Numbered from the stretch's first letter, positions 9,506 through 17,403 are shown. The stretch is 44,332 nucleotides of DNA from an uncultured beta proteobacterium (GCA_903886275.1 CAISLN010000009.1:1-44332); one strand, 5' to 3'. Made by a program: numbers and translations. Notes: generated by a model not told the origin, from the letters alone.

Positions 9506-10555
9506 TTAAATTCGGCGCTCTAACCAGGCACGCGCGTCATCGCAGTCGCGGTGTATGCCCTGGGTCAGGGCGTCCAGACTGTCGTATTTGAGCTCGTCGT
9601 GCAGTTTGTGTAAGAGTTCCACCCGGATGATTTTACCGTAGGCACCCTCGGCCCCTAGCGCGTCGGGCCAGTCCAGGCAATGGGTCTCCAGCAGCACCCG
9701 GCCACCGTTCACATCATTGGGGTCTATCGAGGGGCGCACACCGAGGTTGGCCACGCCGCGCAGGGGCTTCTCGGCCAGTCCATGCACCAGCACCACAAAG
9801 ATGCCGCTGGCGGCAGGATTCCAGTGGGCAAAGCGCAGGTTCAGGGTTTTGAAACCGAGGGTGCGGCCGAGCTTGCGGCCATGCACCACATGGCCAGAGA
9901 TGCAATAGGGCCGGCCCAGCAGGCGCGCGGCGTCTTGCATGCGGCCCTCGCCCAGGGCCTGGCGCACGGCGGAGCTGGAGACGCGCAGGCCGTGTGCCGT
10001 GTCGCTGGCGCGCCGGGTCGCATGCTCAGCGCTCTGGGCCGCCTCTGGCTGCTGCACGTGGCGGTAGGAAATTTCGTAGCTGTTCATGCGCGCCACATCA
10101 AAGCCCAGCAAGTCGCCCGCCGCGTCCAGGGTCGCATAGTCGCCAGCGCGCTTGGAGCCAAAGCGGAAATCGTCGCCCACCAGCACATAGCGCACACCCA
10201 GACCGCTCACCAGCACGTCCTGGATAAAGGCCTGGGGCGACAGGCCTGCGAGTCCCGCGTCAAAGGGCAGGACGATGGTCTGGTCTACGCCACAGGTAGC
10301 CAGGTCTTCGAGCTTGTCGCGCAGGGTTCCCACGCGGGCCGGCGCCAGGTCGCTCTGGTGGTAGAGGGCTGCGAAAAAGTCGCGCGGGTGGGGCTCAAAG
10401 GTGAGCACGCAACTGGCCACGCCACGCTGCGCCGCCTCGCCGCGCAAGAGCGAGAGCATGGCCTGGTGGCCACGGTGCACGCCGTCAAAGTTGCCAATCG
10501 TGAGGGCGCAGGCTGTGGCCACGCCGGGGTGCTTGAAGCCGCGAAAAACCTTCAT
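9506..10555 (-). CDS. ribF: Bifunctional riboflavin kinase/FAD synthetase
   Basis: A cytosolic enzyme of 349 residues that converts riboflavin to FMN and then FAD. The N-terminal nucleotidyltransferase domain begins with Thr-Ile-Gly-Asn-Phe-Asp-Gly-Val-His-Arg-Gly-His. The C-terminal riboflavin kinase domain (from about residue 210) has Ser-Gly-x-Val-Val-His-Gly-x-x-x-Gly-Arg-x-Leu-Gly-Phe. The family usually has a Pro-Thr-Ala-Asn stretch after that Phe, whereas this protein reads Lys-Thr-Leu-Asn, a conservative variant. The ATG at 10555 fits the family; the frame extends to 10678 without similarity. It is divergent from the HNH gene. No FMN riboswitch was seen upstream. Confidence 0.95.
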   Translation of the reverse strand: MKVFRGFKHPGVATACALTIGNFDGVHRGHQAMLSLLRGEAAQRGVASCVLTFEPHPRDFFAALYHQSDLAPARVGTLRDKLEDLATCGVDQTIVLPFDAGLAGLSPQAFIQDVLVSGLGVRYVLVGDDFRFGSKRAGDYATLDAAGDLLGFDVARMNSYEISYRHVQQPEAAQSAEHATRRASDTAHGLRVSSSAVRQALGEGRMQDAARLLGRPYCISGHVVHGRKLGRTLGFKTLNLRFAHWNPAASGIFVVLVHGLAEKPLRGVANLGVRPSIDPNDVNGGRVLLETHCLDWPDALGAEGAYGKIIRVELLHKLHDELKYDSLDALTQGIHRDCDDARAWLERRI

Positions 10556-10732
10556 GGATTTGTTGTCTTTTTGAGAGTAGGCGATGCTGGCACGCACTGC
10601 TGGTGAAGCGAAGTAGTCATTGAAACCCTGTATATTGTCACCGAGCGCCGAACCCCTTTCGTTGGGGGCCTGGCGCATCAGGCATTTGCAGTCCGTGTTG
10701 GTGGTTTTAGTAACCGTTGATGGAGGTCTTGA

Positions 10733-11290
10733 GTGAAAGTCTTGAAGTTGTCAGCCCAGGGGCTACCGCAGTCCTGGATCTCGCTGGAGCAGGCGGTGAT
10801 CCACTATGCCTCTGACGAAGTGCGCTGGGAGTCGGGTGGGGAGGTCGCGGTGTTTCACGGTGGCCACAATGCGCGCACCGGGCTGCAGTCCGTTATCCGC
10901 GTCAACAGCATCATTGGCACGCGCGGTGTGTCCAATATCAACCCCTTCTCTATGCGTCCGGGCCTGAGCAACAGCAAGCTGTTTGTGCGCGACCGCAATG
11001 TCTGCGCCTATTGCGGCGGCCATTTTTATGAGGGCGACCTGACGCGCGAGCACATCATCCCGTTTGCGCAACAGGGCATAGACACTTGGATGAACGTGGT
11101 CACCGCTTGCCGGCCCTGCAACCACCGCAAGAGCAGTCGCACGCCCGAGCAGGCCCACATGCCACTGCTCTACACCCCCTATGTGCCCAGCCTGTGGGAA
11201 GACTTTATTTTGCGCAACCGCCGCATCCTGTCCGACCAGATGGAGTTCTTGATGGCCCATGTGCCGAGGTCGTCGCGGCTGCTGGCCTGA
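10733..11290 (+). CDS. HNH endonuclease
   Basis: A protein of 185 residues with an HNH nuclease domain in its centre. The zinc-binding Cys91-x2-Cys94 and Cys126-x2-Cys129 pairs flank the active site Glu106-His107-Ile-Ile-Pro and Asn121, followed by Asn130-His131. The flanking N- and C-terminal regions are conserved in betaproteobacterial homologues as I recall them; substrate and role are not known. It starts at GTG 10733 with a strong GGAGG (10722-10726) six bases upstream. The next gene is an exported DNA ligase 92 bp downstream on the same strand, which raises the possibility of a shared DNA-processing role. No restriction methylase is nearby. Confidence 0.9.
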   Translation: MKVLKLSAQGLPQSWISLEQAVIHYASDEVRWESGGEVAVFHGGHNARTGLQSVIRVNSIIGTRGVSNINPFSMRPGLSNSKLFVRDRNVCAYCGGHFYEGDLTREHIIPFAQQGIDTWMNVVTACRPCNHRKSSRTPEQAHMPLLYTPYVPSLWEDFILRNRRILSDQMEFLMAHVPRSSRLLA

Positions 11291-11382
11291 TATTTTGCAT
11301 TTGCTGTAGCCAGGCGCACAGTCTGGGTATTGGCGATTTTTTTCAGAGCGCGGATCGCCATTCACAAGGAGTGCATCCGACC

Positions 11383-12261
11383 ATGTCATCCCCCCATCCT
11401 TTTTTCCGCCACCGCCGTGCCCTGTTGTCAGCGGGCATGCTGCTTCCCCTGTCCTGCTGGGTCCTCCCCGGTCAGGCAGCAACGCACACCCCATTGCAGC
11501 CCATGCTGGCCAAGCCCTGGCAGGCCACGCTCCACCCGGCAGACTTTTTGGTCAGCGAAAAGCTCGACGGAGTGCGCGCCCTGTGGGACGGCAATACCCT
11601 GCGCTTTCGCAGCGGCAGACCCATCGCGGCGCCCGCCTGGTTTTTGGCCGGCTTGCCCCAGGCGAAGCTCGATGGCGAGTTGTGGTTGGGGCGGCGCAGC
11701 TTTGATGCGCTGTCCGCCGTGGTGCGCAAGGAGCTTGCTGTGGATGGCGAGTGGCGCAGCCTGGTCTACTGGGTTTTCGATTTGCCGGGAGATGCGGGCC
11801 GCTTTGCCGAGCGCGCCTTGCGCCTGTCCGAACTGGTGGAGGCCTCGCAGCAGCCCTGGCTGCAGGCCGTGAGCCAAACCAGGGTTGCTGACGCGGCCGC
11901 CTTGCAGCTGCGCCTGAACGAGGTGGTGGAAGCCGGCGGCGAAGGCCTGGTGCTGCACCGCGCCGATGCCCTGTGGGCGCCGGGTCGCAGCGACGCCCTG
12001 CGCAAGCTCAAAGCCGTGCCCGACGAGGAGGGGCTGGTGTTGGCACATATTGCCGGACGCGGCAAATACCAGGGCCGCATGGGCGCGCTGCTGCTGCAGA
12101 CGCCCGAGGGCCAGCGCTTTGCCCTGGGCAGCGGCTTTAGCGACGCCCTGCGTGCCAACCCGCCGCCGGTGGGCGCCCTGGTCAGCTACCGCTACCGCGA
12201 TCGCACCGCAACCGGCCTGCCCAGGTTCGCCAGTTTCCTGCGGGTCAGGCAGGCAGAGTAG
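11383..12261 (+). CDS. ligE: ATP-dependent DNA ligase, exported Lig E type
   Basis: A minimal ATP-dependent DNA ligase of 292 residues. Lys60 in Glu-Lys-Leu-Asp-Gly-Val-Arg-Ala is the nucleotidyl-lysine (motif I). Motif III (Trp-Val-Phe-Asp-Leu), motif IV (Glu-Gly-Leu-Val-Leu) and motif V (Leu-Arg-Lys-Leu-Lys) follow, then a short OB-fold domain. There are no extra domains, as in Lig E. The first 32 residues are a signal peptide with Arg-Arg before the hydrophobic core (residues 11-12), suggesting Sec or possibly Tat export to the periplasm. AAGGAG lies about ten bases before ATG 11383; the longer open frame upstream overlaps the HNH gene and is rejected. Lig E enzymes are proposed to act on extracellular or incoming DNA. 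Symbol by family. Confidence 0.88.
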   Translation: MSSPHPFFRHRRALLSAGMLLPLSCWVLPGQAATHTPLQPMLAKPWQATLHPADFLVSEKLDGVRALWDGNTLRFRSGRPIAAPAWFLAGLPQAKLDGELWLGRRSFDALSAVVRKELAVDGEWRSLVYWVFDLPGDAGRFAERALRLSELVEASQQPWLQAVSQTRVADAAALQLRLNEVVEAGGEGLVLHRADALWAPGRSDALRKLKAVPDEEGLVLAHIAGRGKYQGRMGALLLQTPEGQRFALGSGFSDALRANPPPVGALVSYRYRDRTATGLPRFASFLRVRQAE

Positions 12262-12281
12262 CTGGGGTGCGGCAGCGCCGG

Positions 12282-12365
12282 TCAGGCGCTGATCTCGATG
12301 GAGGGCGCGCCTTCATCAACGAGTGCGGCATGAATGGCGTCGCGGTTATCCAGCAGCAGCTTCAT
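12282..12365 (-). pseudogene. Collapsed DUF5615-like toxin remnant (27 codons)
   Basis: The ATG at 12365 overlaps the DUF433 stop by ATGA, the spacing normal for an antitoxin-toxin pair, but the frame ends after 27 codons (TGA at 12284-12282). The first seven residues, Met-Lys-Leu-Leu-Leu-Asp-Asn, match the start of DUF5615/PIN-like toxins. The rest, Arg-Asp-Ala-Ile-His-Ala-Ala-Leu through Ile-Glu-Ile, resembles the end of that family as I remember it. The simplest reading is an in-frame internal deletion of most of the toxin. The assignment of the C-terminal part is from memory and should be aligned. Confidence 0.6.
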
Positions 12366-12580
12366 TGCAGTTTCAGTGACGCAACCGAATGCTCTCTGTT
12401 TGCTGCGAAAGCCAAGACGGCCAGTATGTCTTCGGCTTCGAGTTCCGGAAAGTCACCCAGTATTTCTGCATGTGTCATGCCTTCAGACAGCATGGAAAGT
12501 ACGTCGTATACCGTGATGCGCAGACCCCGCACGCAAGGGCGCCCGCCGCGTTTTCCCGGTTCTAAAGTGATACGTTCCAT
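12362..12580 (-). CDS. DUF433 family antitoxin-like protein
   Basis: A 72-residue protein with the DUF433 signature: Pro-Gly-Lys-Arg-Gly-Gly-Arg-Pro-Cys-Val-Arg-Gly, followed by a helix-turn-helix-like segment (Val-Leu-Ser-Met-Leu-Ser-Glu-Gly-Met through Ile-Leu-Gly-Asp-Phe-Pro-Glu-Leu). DUF433 proteins are usually the first gene of a toxin-antitoxin pair with a DUF5615 toxin and probably bind their own promoter. Here the second gene is reduced to 27 codons. The ATG at 12580 is preferred over a TTG at 12592. It is divergent from purN with only 23 bp between the starts, so any operator here would sit on the purN promoter. Confidence 0.85.
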   Translation of the reverse strand: MERITLEPGKRGGRPCVRGLRITVYDVLSMLSEGMTHAEILGDFPELEAEDILAVLAFAANREHSVASLKLQ

Positions 12581-12595
12581 GGGGCGTGACAAAAT
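12567..12595 (+). promoter_or_regulatory. Candidate purN promoter giving a leaderless transcript
   Basis: A -35 like GTGATA (12567-12572, four of six) and a -10 like CAAAAT (12590-12595, four of six) are separated by 17 bp. The predicted start would fall within a base or two of the purN ATG at 12604, and there is no Shine-Dalgarno. The DUF433 start codon (12580) lies inside this element. Confidence 0.35.
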
Positions 12596-12603
12596 CCCCG
12601 CAC

Positions 12604-13197
12604 ATGAAAAACATTGTCATCCTGATTTCTGGCGGCGGCTCCAATATGGCCGCCTTGGTGCGCGCGGCCTCGCGTGAGAACTGGGCCAAGCGCTACGGCG
12701 CAAGAATTGCGGCCGTCATCAGCAATAAGGCCGATGCCAAGGGGCTCGAATTTGCCCGCAGCCAGGGCATTGCCACCGAGCTGCTGGACCACAGGGCCTA
12801 TGCCAGCCGCGAGGCCTTTGATGCGGCCCTCGCCGATCTGATTGGCGGGTACGACAGTCCGGGGCAACCGGCGCTGGTGGTGCTGGCTGGTTTTATGCGC
12901 ATCCTCACCCCCGCCTTTGTGGAGCGCTTTGCCGGGCGCCTGACCAATATCCACCCCTCGCTGTTGCCGTCCTTTACCGGCCTGCACACGCACCAGCGCG
13001 CTATTGCGGCGGGCTGCAAATTTGCTGGCGCGACCGTGCACCTGGTGACAGCCGAGCTGGACCATGGGCCCATCCTGGATCAGGCGGTGGTGCCGGTGCT
13101 GCAGGGCGACACCGAAGACAGTCTAGCAGCGCGTGTGCTGACCCAGGAGCATCTGATGTACCCGCGCGCTATTGCGCGGCTGCTGCAGGGCGGTTGA
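12604..13197 (+). CDS. purN: Phosphoribosylglycinamide formyltransferase
   Basis: A cytosolic enzyme of 197 residues that transfers a formyl group from 10-formyltetrahydrofolate to GAR in purine synthesis. Visible hallmarks are the N-terminal Leu-Ile-Ser-Gly-Gly-Gly-Ser-Asn phosphate loop, the catalytic stretch Asn-Ile-His-Pro-Ser-Leu-Leu-Pro-Ser-Phe with Gly-Leu-His, and the Glu-Leu-Asp-His-Gly-Pro-Ile segment containing the catalytic aspartate. The start at 12604 matches the family; an in-frame ATG at 12586 would add six residues. Length is normal. It is separated from purine genes elsewhere in the genome. Confidence 0.96.
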   Translation: MKNIVILISGGGSNMAALVRAASRENWAKRYGARIAAVISNKADAKGLEFARSQGIATELLDHRAYASREAFDAALADLIGGYDSPGQPALVVLAGFMRILTPAFVERFAGRLTNIHPSLLPSFTGLHTHQRAIAAGCKFAGATVHLVTAELDHGPILDQAVVPVLQGDTEDSLAARVLTQEHLMYPRAIARLLQGG

Positions 13198-13216
13198 TCG
13201 TTGCGGCTCAGCCGGC

Positions 13217-13459
13217 CTAGTCGTCGGCCACTTTGGCAAAGCGCGGCTGGCGCAGGCCCTTGAACGCAATCTCTTCTTGGAACATGGCGGCGGGTCGCAC
13301 CCAAAGACCACGCTCGCCATAGAGCGCGCGGTACAGCGTCATAGGCTCCAAGGTCTCGCTGTGGCGCACGGTGTCTACCACTTCATACAAATTGCCCTTG
13401 TAATGGCGGTACAAACCCGGTGGGGTGGTGGTCAGTGGGGGAAGGTTGTCGTTGCTCAT
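13217..13459 (-). CDS. DUF1653 domain protein
   Basis: An 80-residue small protein. The core matches DUF1653: Pro-Gly-Leu-Tyr-Arg-His-Tyr-Lys-Gly-Asn-Leu-Tyr-Glu-Val, then Val-Arg-His-Ser-Glu-Thr, Leu-Tyr-Arg-Ala-Leu-Tyr, and Trp-Val-Arg-Pro-x-x-Met-Phe. No biochemical function is known for the family. It is cytosolic by composition, convergent with purN (19 bp between the stops) and divergent from the rRNA methyltransferase gene. Confidence 0.88.
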   Translation of the reverse strand: MSNDNLPPLTTTPPGLYRHYKGNLYEVVDTVRHSETLEPMTLYRALYGERGLWVRPAAMFQEEIAFKGLRQPRFAKVADD

Positions 13460-13541
13460 TGGCTAATACCTGTGTGCATCACACGGTGGTTCTCGTTTGC
13501 GTGGGGCGAGCCGATACGCGCGCATGGGACAATACCCGGTT

Positions 13542-14813
13542 ATGCACCCAAAAGCCTTATTGGATGCCTGCGCCGAACTGGTCAGGCTCTCTCTCAAATT
13601 CGACCACCCGGCTGACGCCATTGTGGCCCGTTTCTTTCGCGACAACCGTGGCCTGGGGCCGCGCGAGCGCGCCACCATGGCCGAGACGGTATACACCGTG
13701 CTGCGCAAGAAGCAGTTGTTCGACCACCTCGCGCCTTCGGGCAGCGGGCCCAAGGAACGCCGCCTGGCGATCCTGGGCTTTTACGGCCCTGGCGACTTTC
13801 TGCGCAGCGCGCTGACCGACCAGGAAACCCGTTGGCTGGACCAATGCGAAAAGGTGGACCCGGCCGATCTGATGGAGCGCCATCGCCACAACCTGCCCGA
13901 TTGGCTGGTGCAGCCGCTCAAGGACCAACTGGGAACCGGCTTCTGGCCCCTGGTGGAAAGCCTGAACAAGGGCGCCGGCCTGGACCTGCGCGTCAACGAC
14001 TTCAAGGCCAAGCGCTCCGATGTGCAAAAAGAGCTGGCCAAGGCCGGCATCAAGGCCTTGCCCACGCCCTATTCGCCCTGGGGTCTGCGCATCTCCGGGC
14101 GCCCGGCGCTCAACAAGATGGAGGCCTTCACGCGCGGTGACTTCGAGGTGCAGGACGAAGGCTCGCAGCTGCTGGCCATGCTGGTCGATGCCAAGCGCAG
14201 CGAGATGGTGGTGGACTTTTGCGCCGGCGCCGGTGGCAAGACCCTGGCACTGGGCGCTGCCATGCGCAGCACCGGGCGCCTGTACGCCTTTGATACCTCG
14301 GCGCACCGGCTCGACTCCTTCAAGCCGCGCCAGGCGCGCAGTGGCCTCTCAAACGTGCATCCGGCAGCGATTTCCCATGAGCGCGACGAGCGCGTCAAGC
14401 GCCTGTCGGGCAAGATCGACCGCGTGCTGGTGGATGCACCCTGTACCGGTCTGGGCACGCTGCGGCGCAACCCCGACCTGAAGTGGCGCCAGACCATGCA
14501 GTCGGTCGAAGAAATGGCCGTCAAGCAAGCCTCCATTTTGCAAAGCGCCTCGCGCCTGCTGAAGTCTGGCGGGCGTCTGGTCTATGCCACCTGCAGCGTG
14601 TTGCCGCAGGAAAACGAGGCCATTGCCGAAGCCTTTAGCGCCGCCAACCCTGACTTTGTGGCATTGCCTGTGGGCGAGGTGCTCACCGGCTTGAAGGTGG
14701 CTGACGCCGCCAGACTGTGCAGCGGCGGCGAAGACGGGCAGTTGTATTTGCGCTTGTGGCCCCATATGCATGAGACCGACGGTTTCTTTGCTGCCGTCTG
14801 GCAGCGCAAGTAG
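13542..14813 (+). CDS. RsmB-like 16S rRNA/RNA m5C methyltransferase
   Basis: A 423-residue SAM-dependent RNA cytosine-C5 methyltransferase of the NOL1/NOP2/Sun (RsmB/Sun) family. The SAM site is Asp-Phe-Cys-Ala-Gly-Ala-Gly-Gly-Lys-Thr (about residues 225-234). The two catalytic cysteines lie in Val-Asp-Ala-Pro-Cys-Thr-Gly and Tyr-Ala-Thr-Cys-Ser. An N-terminal helical region of about 100 residues resembles the NusB-like domain of RsmB. The target base is not predictable, so no symbol is given. ATG 13542 and ATG 13524 are both possible. A GACAAT box at 13528-13533 eight bases before ATG 13542 suggests a very short leader. Confidence 0.9.
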   Translation: MHPKALLDACAELVRLSLKFDHPADAIVARFFRDNRGLGPRERATMAETVYTVLRKKQLFDHLAPSGSGPKERRLAILGFYGPGDFLRSALTDQETRWLDQCEKVDPADLMERHRHNLPDWLVQPLKDQLGTGFWPLVESLNKGAGLDLRVNDFKAKRSDVQKELAKAGIKALPTPYSPWGLRISGRPALNKMEAFTRGDFEVQDEGSQLLAMLVDAKRSEMVVDFCAGAGGKTLALGAAMRSTGRLYAFDTSAHRLDSFKPRQARSGLSNVHPAAISHERDERVKRLSGKIDRVLVDAPCTGLGTLRRNPDLKWRQTMQSVEEMAVKQASILQSASRLLKSGGRLVYATCSVLPQENEAIAEAFSAANPDFVALPVGEVLTGLKVADAARLCSGGEDGQLYLRLWPHMHETDGFFAAVWQRK

Positions 14814-14926
14814 GGCAGGGAAAACGCTGCCAAGTCGGCCTGTTCCTGGCACCTAAAATAGCGCTGCACATCGTTGGGTGGGGCGCCTGTCCCACCGCTC
14901 TTATTCCTACATAAATTGGTATTTCT

Positions 14927-16141
14927 ATGTTGTTACCTGACTGGACCCTGTTGAACGCAGCAATCGAATGGTTGGCCCATGGTGCCTTGAGTTTGAGCTG
15001 GTGGCAGATCCTGCTGTTTGCCCTGGCGGTGACGCACATCACCATGATCAGCGTGACGGTGTTTTTGCACCGCCACCAGGCGCACCGGGCGCTGGACCTG
15101 CACCCCATTGCCTCGCATTTCTTTCGCTTCTGGTTGTGGCTGACCACCGGGCAGGTGACCAAGGAATGGGCCTCCATCCACCGCAAGCACCACGCCAAGT
15201 GCGAGCAGCCCGACGACCCGCACAGCCCCCATGTCTACGGCATCAAGACCGTGCTCCTGCGCGGCGCCGAGCTCTACCGCGCCGAGTCCATGAACCGTGA
15301 AACCATGGCCCGCTATGGCCACGGCACACCCAACGACTGGCTGGAGCGCAACCTGTACACGCGTTTTTCCTGGCAGGGTGTGGGCCTGATGCTCATCATC
15401 GACCTGAGCCTGTTTGGCGCTGCGGGTCTGTCGGTCTGGGCCTTGCAAATGGCCTGGACGCCCATCATGGCGGCCGGCATCATCAATGGCGCCGGCCACT
15501 ACTGGGGTTATCGCAATTTCGAAGCGCCCGACGCCAGCACCAACATCAGCCCCTGGGGCATCTTGATTGCGGGCGAAGAGCTGCACAACAACCACCACAC
15601 CTATCCCACCTCGGCCAAGCTGTCGGTCAAGCCCTATGAGTTCGATATTGGCTGGATGTATATCCGCCTGATGCAGATGGCCGGTCTGGCAAGGGTCAAG
15701 AAGACACCGCCCAAGGCTGCCTATGGCGACATCCGCCCGGTGGCCGACGAGAAGACCTTGGAGGCCCTGATTGCCAACCGCTACGAAATCATGGCGAGTT
15801 ACGCCAAGGGTGTGCGCCAGGCCGCACGCGAAGAGTTTGAGGCCGTGAAAACGCGCAGCCTTGACGCCGCCGTCATCAAGGCCGCGCGCCGCTGGACGCA
15901 CCGCGACCAGGAAAAGGTGCCGGCCTTGATGATCCCGGTGCTGGCCAAGGTGTTGGCTGCCTCGCCGGTGCTCGACAAGCTGGTGACCATGCGCGAGGAG
16001 TTGCGCCAGATGTGGCTGAGCACCCATGTGTCGCGCGACCAACTGGCGCTGGACCTGCAGGCCTGGTGCCACCGCGCCGAGGAGAGTGGCATCGCCACGC
16101 TGCGCGACTTCTCACTGCGGCTAAGGGCGGCGCGCGTTTAA
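14927..16141 (+). CDS. Acyl-CoA/fatty acid delta-9 desaturase family protein
   Basis: An inner-membrane di-iron desaturase of 404 residues. The three histidine boxes are visible: His-Arg-His-Gln-Ala-His-Arg (about residues 46-52), His-Arg-Lys-His-His-Ala-Lys (about 85-91) and His-Asn-Asn-His-His-Thr-Tyr-Pro (about 220-227). Two hydrophobic pairs surround them. It should introduce a cis double bond into saturated acyl chains for membrane fluidity. The C-terminal 130 residues are hydrophilic and helical, longer than in minimal desaturases but common in betaproteobacterial forms, as I recall. It is followed at once by a strong terminator, so it is probably monocistronic. Confidence 0.93.
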   Translation: MLLPDWTLLNAAIEWLAHGALSLSWWQILLFALAVTHITMISVTVFLHRHQAHRALDLHPIASHFFRFWLWLTTGQVTKEWASIHRKHHAKCEQPDDPHSPHVYGIKTVLLRGAELYRAESMNRETMARYGHGTPNDWLERNLYTRFSWQGVGLMLIIDLSLFGAAGLSVWALQMAWTPIMAAGIINGAGHYWGYRNFEAPDASTNISPWGILIAGEELHNNHHTYPTSAKLSVKPYEFDIGWMYIRLMQMAGLARVKKTPPKAAYGDIRPVADEKTLEALIANRYEIMASYAKGVRQAAREEFEAVKTRSLDAAVIKAARRWTHRDQEKVPALMIPVLAKVLAASPVLDKLVTMREELRQMWLSTHVSRDQLALDLQAWCHRAEESGIATLRDFSLRLRAARV

Positions 16142-16160
16142 GTCACTGCTAACGCAACAC

Positions 16161-16183
16161 AGCCCGCGCAAGCGGGCTTTTTT
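16161..16183 (+). terminator. Rho-independent terminator of the desaturase gene
   Basis: A perfect 7-bp stem (AGCCCGC 16161-16167, GCGGGCT 16172-16178) with loop GCAA, followed by six T (16178-16183). It lies 20 bp after the stop. Confidence 0.92.
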
Positions 16184-16334
16184 GTATGCGCCGCAGCTGT
16201 GGTGCAGCGTCTGAACGGGCGGGGTTGAAGCGGCTTCAGTGATCTTTGCATTTCTGTGGTGCATACGCTTAAATATTGCGCAGAGCCGTGGCCGGGTTGG
16301 CCTTGGCCTATAACTGCAGGACAAGGAGTACGCA

Positions 16335-16766
16335 ATGAACGCAATAGCGCGACGTGGGAACTGGTTTGATGATTTGTTCAATGAAATGGCCTCTGGCTAC
16401 TATGTCCGTCCGCTGCATGGCGACCCTCTGCCAAGCCCTGGGAAGATCAAGTTGGATGTGAAGGACAGCGACGCTGCCTTTCTAGTGCATGCGGAGGTGC
16501 CCGGTGTGCGCAAGGAGGACATTCATGTGTCGGTGGACGGCAATGTGGTGACGGTGCGCGCCGAGGTCCGGCAGGAGGATAAATCTGGCAGCGATGAAAA
16601 GTTGTTGCGCAGTGAGCGTTATTACGGCGCGGTCGCACGCAGCCTTCAGTTGCCAGTGGATGTCGATTCCGCCAAGTCCAAGGCCAAATACGAGAACGGG
16701 GTGCTCACCCTCACCCTGCCCAAGAAGCAGATTTCGGGTGGCACCCAAACCCTGAAGATCGAATAG
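16335..16766 (+). CDS. Hsp20/alpha-crystallin family small heat shock protein
   Basis: A cytosolic ATP-independent chaperone of 143 residues. The alpha-crystallin domain runs from about residue 37 to 137: Ala-Glu-Val-Pro-Gly-Val-x-Lys-Glu-Asp-Ile near the start, and Ala-Lys-Tyr-Glu-Asn-Gly-Val-Leu-Thr-Leu-Thr-Leu-Pro-Lys near the end. The short N-terminal arm has Trp-Phe-Asp-Asp-Leu-Phe. A strong AAGGAG precedes the ATG at 16335. No convincing sigma-32 promoter was found in the 150 bp upstream. It is flanked by terminators and is probably monocistronic. Confidence 0.95.
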   Translation: MNAIARRGNWFDDLFNEMASGYYVRPLHGDPLPSPGKIKLDVKDSDAAFLVHAEVPGVRKEDIHVSVDGNVVTVRAEVRQEDKSGSDEKLLRSERYYGAVARSLQLPVDVDSAKSKAKYENGVLTLTLPKKQISGGTQTLKIE

Positions 16767-16941
16767 CCTCTGATGGGCCGACAGCAACTGCCCCTTCGTT
16801 CGGGCGGGCGACGTGGTATAGCCACTGGCCTCATGGTGGGCCACCACAAATCGACCAGTGACTACACCCCATCGCCCGCCGGTGATGGCTTAGCGGTGTA
16901 CTGCAATACCGAATGCAATCCGTGACACCACCACCAGACGC

Positions 16942-16963
16942 AAAAAAGCCCGCCTAAGCGGGC
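16942..16963 (-). terminator. Rho-independent terminator of rpmB-rpmG
   Basis: On the minus strand a 6-bp GCCCGC/GCGGGC stem with a TTAG loop is followed by six T (16947-16942). It lies 24 bp past the rpmG stop. Confidence 0.88.
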
Positions 16964-16987
16964 CTTCTTGTGAGCGAAGCAGAAGAA

Positions 16988-17158
16988 TTACTTCAGCTTC
17001 ATTTCTTTGTAGTCCACATGCTTGCGAGCCTTGGGATCAAATTTCTTGATCAGCATCTTCTCGGGCATGGTTTTCTTGTTCTTGCTGGTGGTGTAGAAGT
17101 GACCGGTTCCAGCTGTAGATTCAAGCTTGATTTTTTCGCGTCCGCCTTTGGTTGCCAT
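16988..17158 (-). CDS. rpmG: 50S ribosomal protein L33
   Basis: A 56-residue protein. The sequence [16 protein letters not shown], then His-Phe-Tyr-Thr-Thr-Ser-Lys-Asn-Lys, ending [11 protein letters not shown], is a typical proteobacterial L33. It lacks the CxxC zinc pairs of the other L33 type. An AAGGAG sits just before the ATG and touches the rpmB stop codon; the gap is 11 nt. rpmB-rpmG is a conserved two-gene operon. Confidence 0.97.
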   Translation of the reverse strand: MATKGGREKIKLESTAGTGHFYTTSKNKKTMPEKMLIKKFDPKARKHVDYKEMKLK

Positions 17159-17169
17159 GGTGCTGCTCC

Positions 17170-17403
17170 TTACGCTTGGCCACGTGCGCGCAGATCTGCG
17201 AGCACAACATCGATACCGTTCTTGTCGATTAGACGCAAACCGGCGTTGGAAATACGCAGACGGATCCAGCGATTTTCAGTCTCGACCCAGAAACGGCGGT
17301 ATTGCAGATTCGGCAGGAACCGGCGTTTGGTTTTGTTGTTGGCGTGGGAAACATTGTTTCCGACCATCGGGCCTTTACCCGTTACTTCGCATACGCGTGC
17401 CAT
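17170..17403 (-). CDS. rpmB: 50S ribosomal protein L28
   Basis: A 77-residue protein. [22 protein letters not shown] and Arg-Arg-Phe-Leu-Pro-Asn-Leu-Gln are the L28 hallmarks. The ATG at 17403 gives the normal length; the frame is open to 17442 without family similarity. It is the first gene of the rpmB-rpmG operon, with a leader of about 130 nt containing a small hairpin (see the entry at 17498-17518). Confidence 0.97.
   Translation of the reverse strand: MARVCEVTGKGPMVGNNVSHANNKTKRRFLPNLQYRRFWVETENRWIRLRISNAGLRLIDKNGIDVVLADLRARGQA

Noticed and set aside
10556..10732. A possible FMN riboswitch upstream of ribF
   Set aside because: None of the conserved RFN-element blocks could be seen and the gap of 177 bp is shared with the divergent HNH gene.
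16184..16334. A sigma-32 promoter for hsp20
   Set aside because: No CTTGAA/CCCCAT-like pair at proper spacing was found; partial matches were no better than chance.
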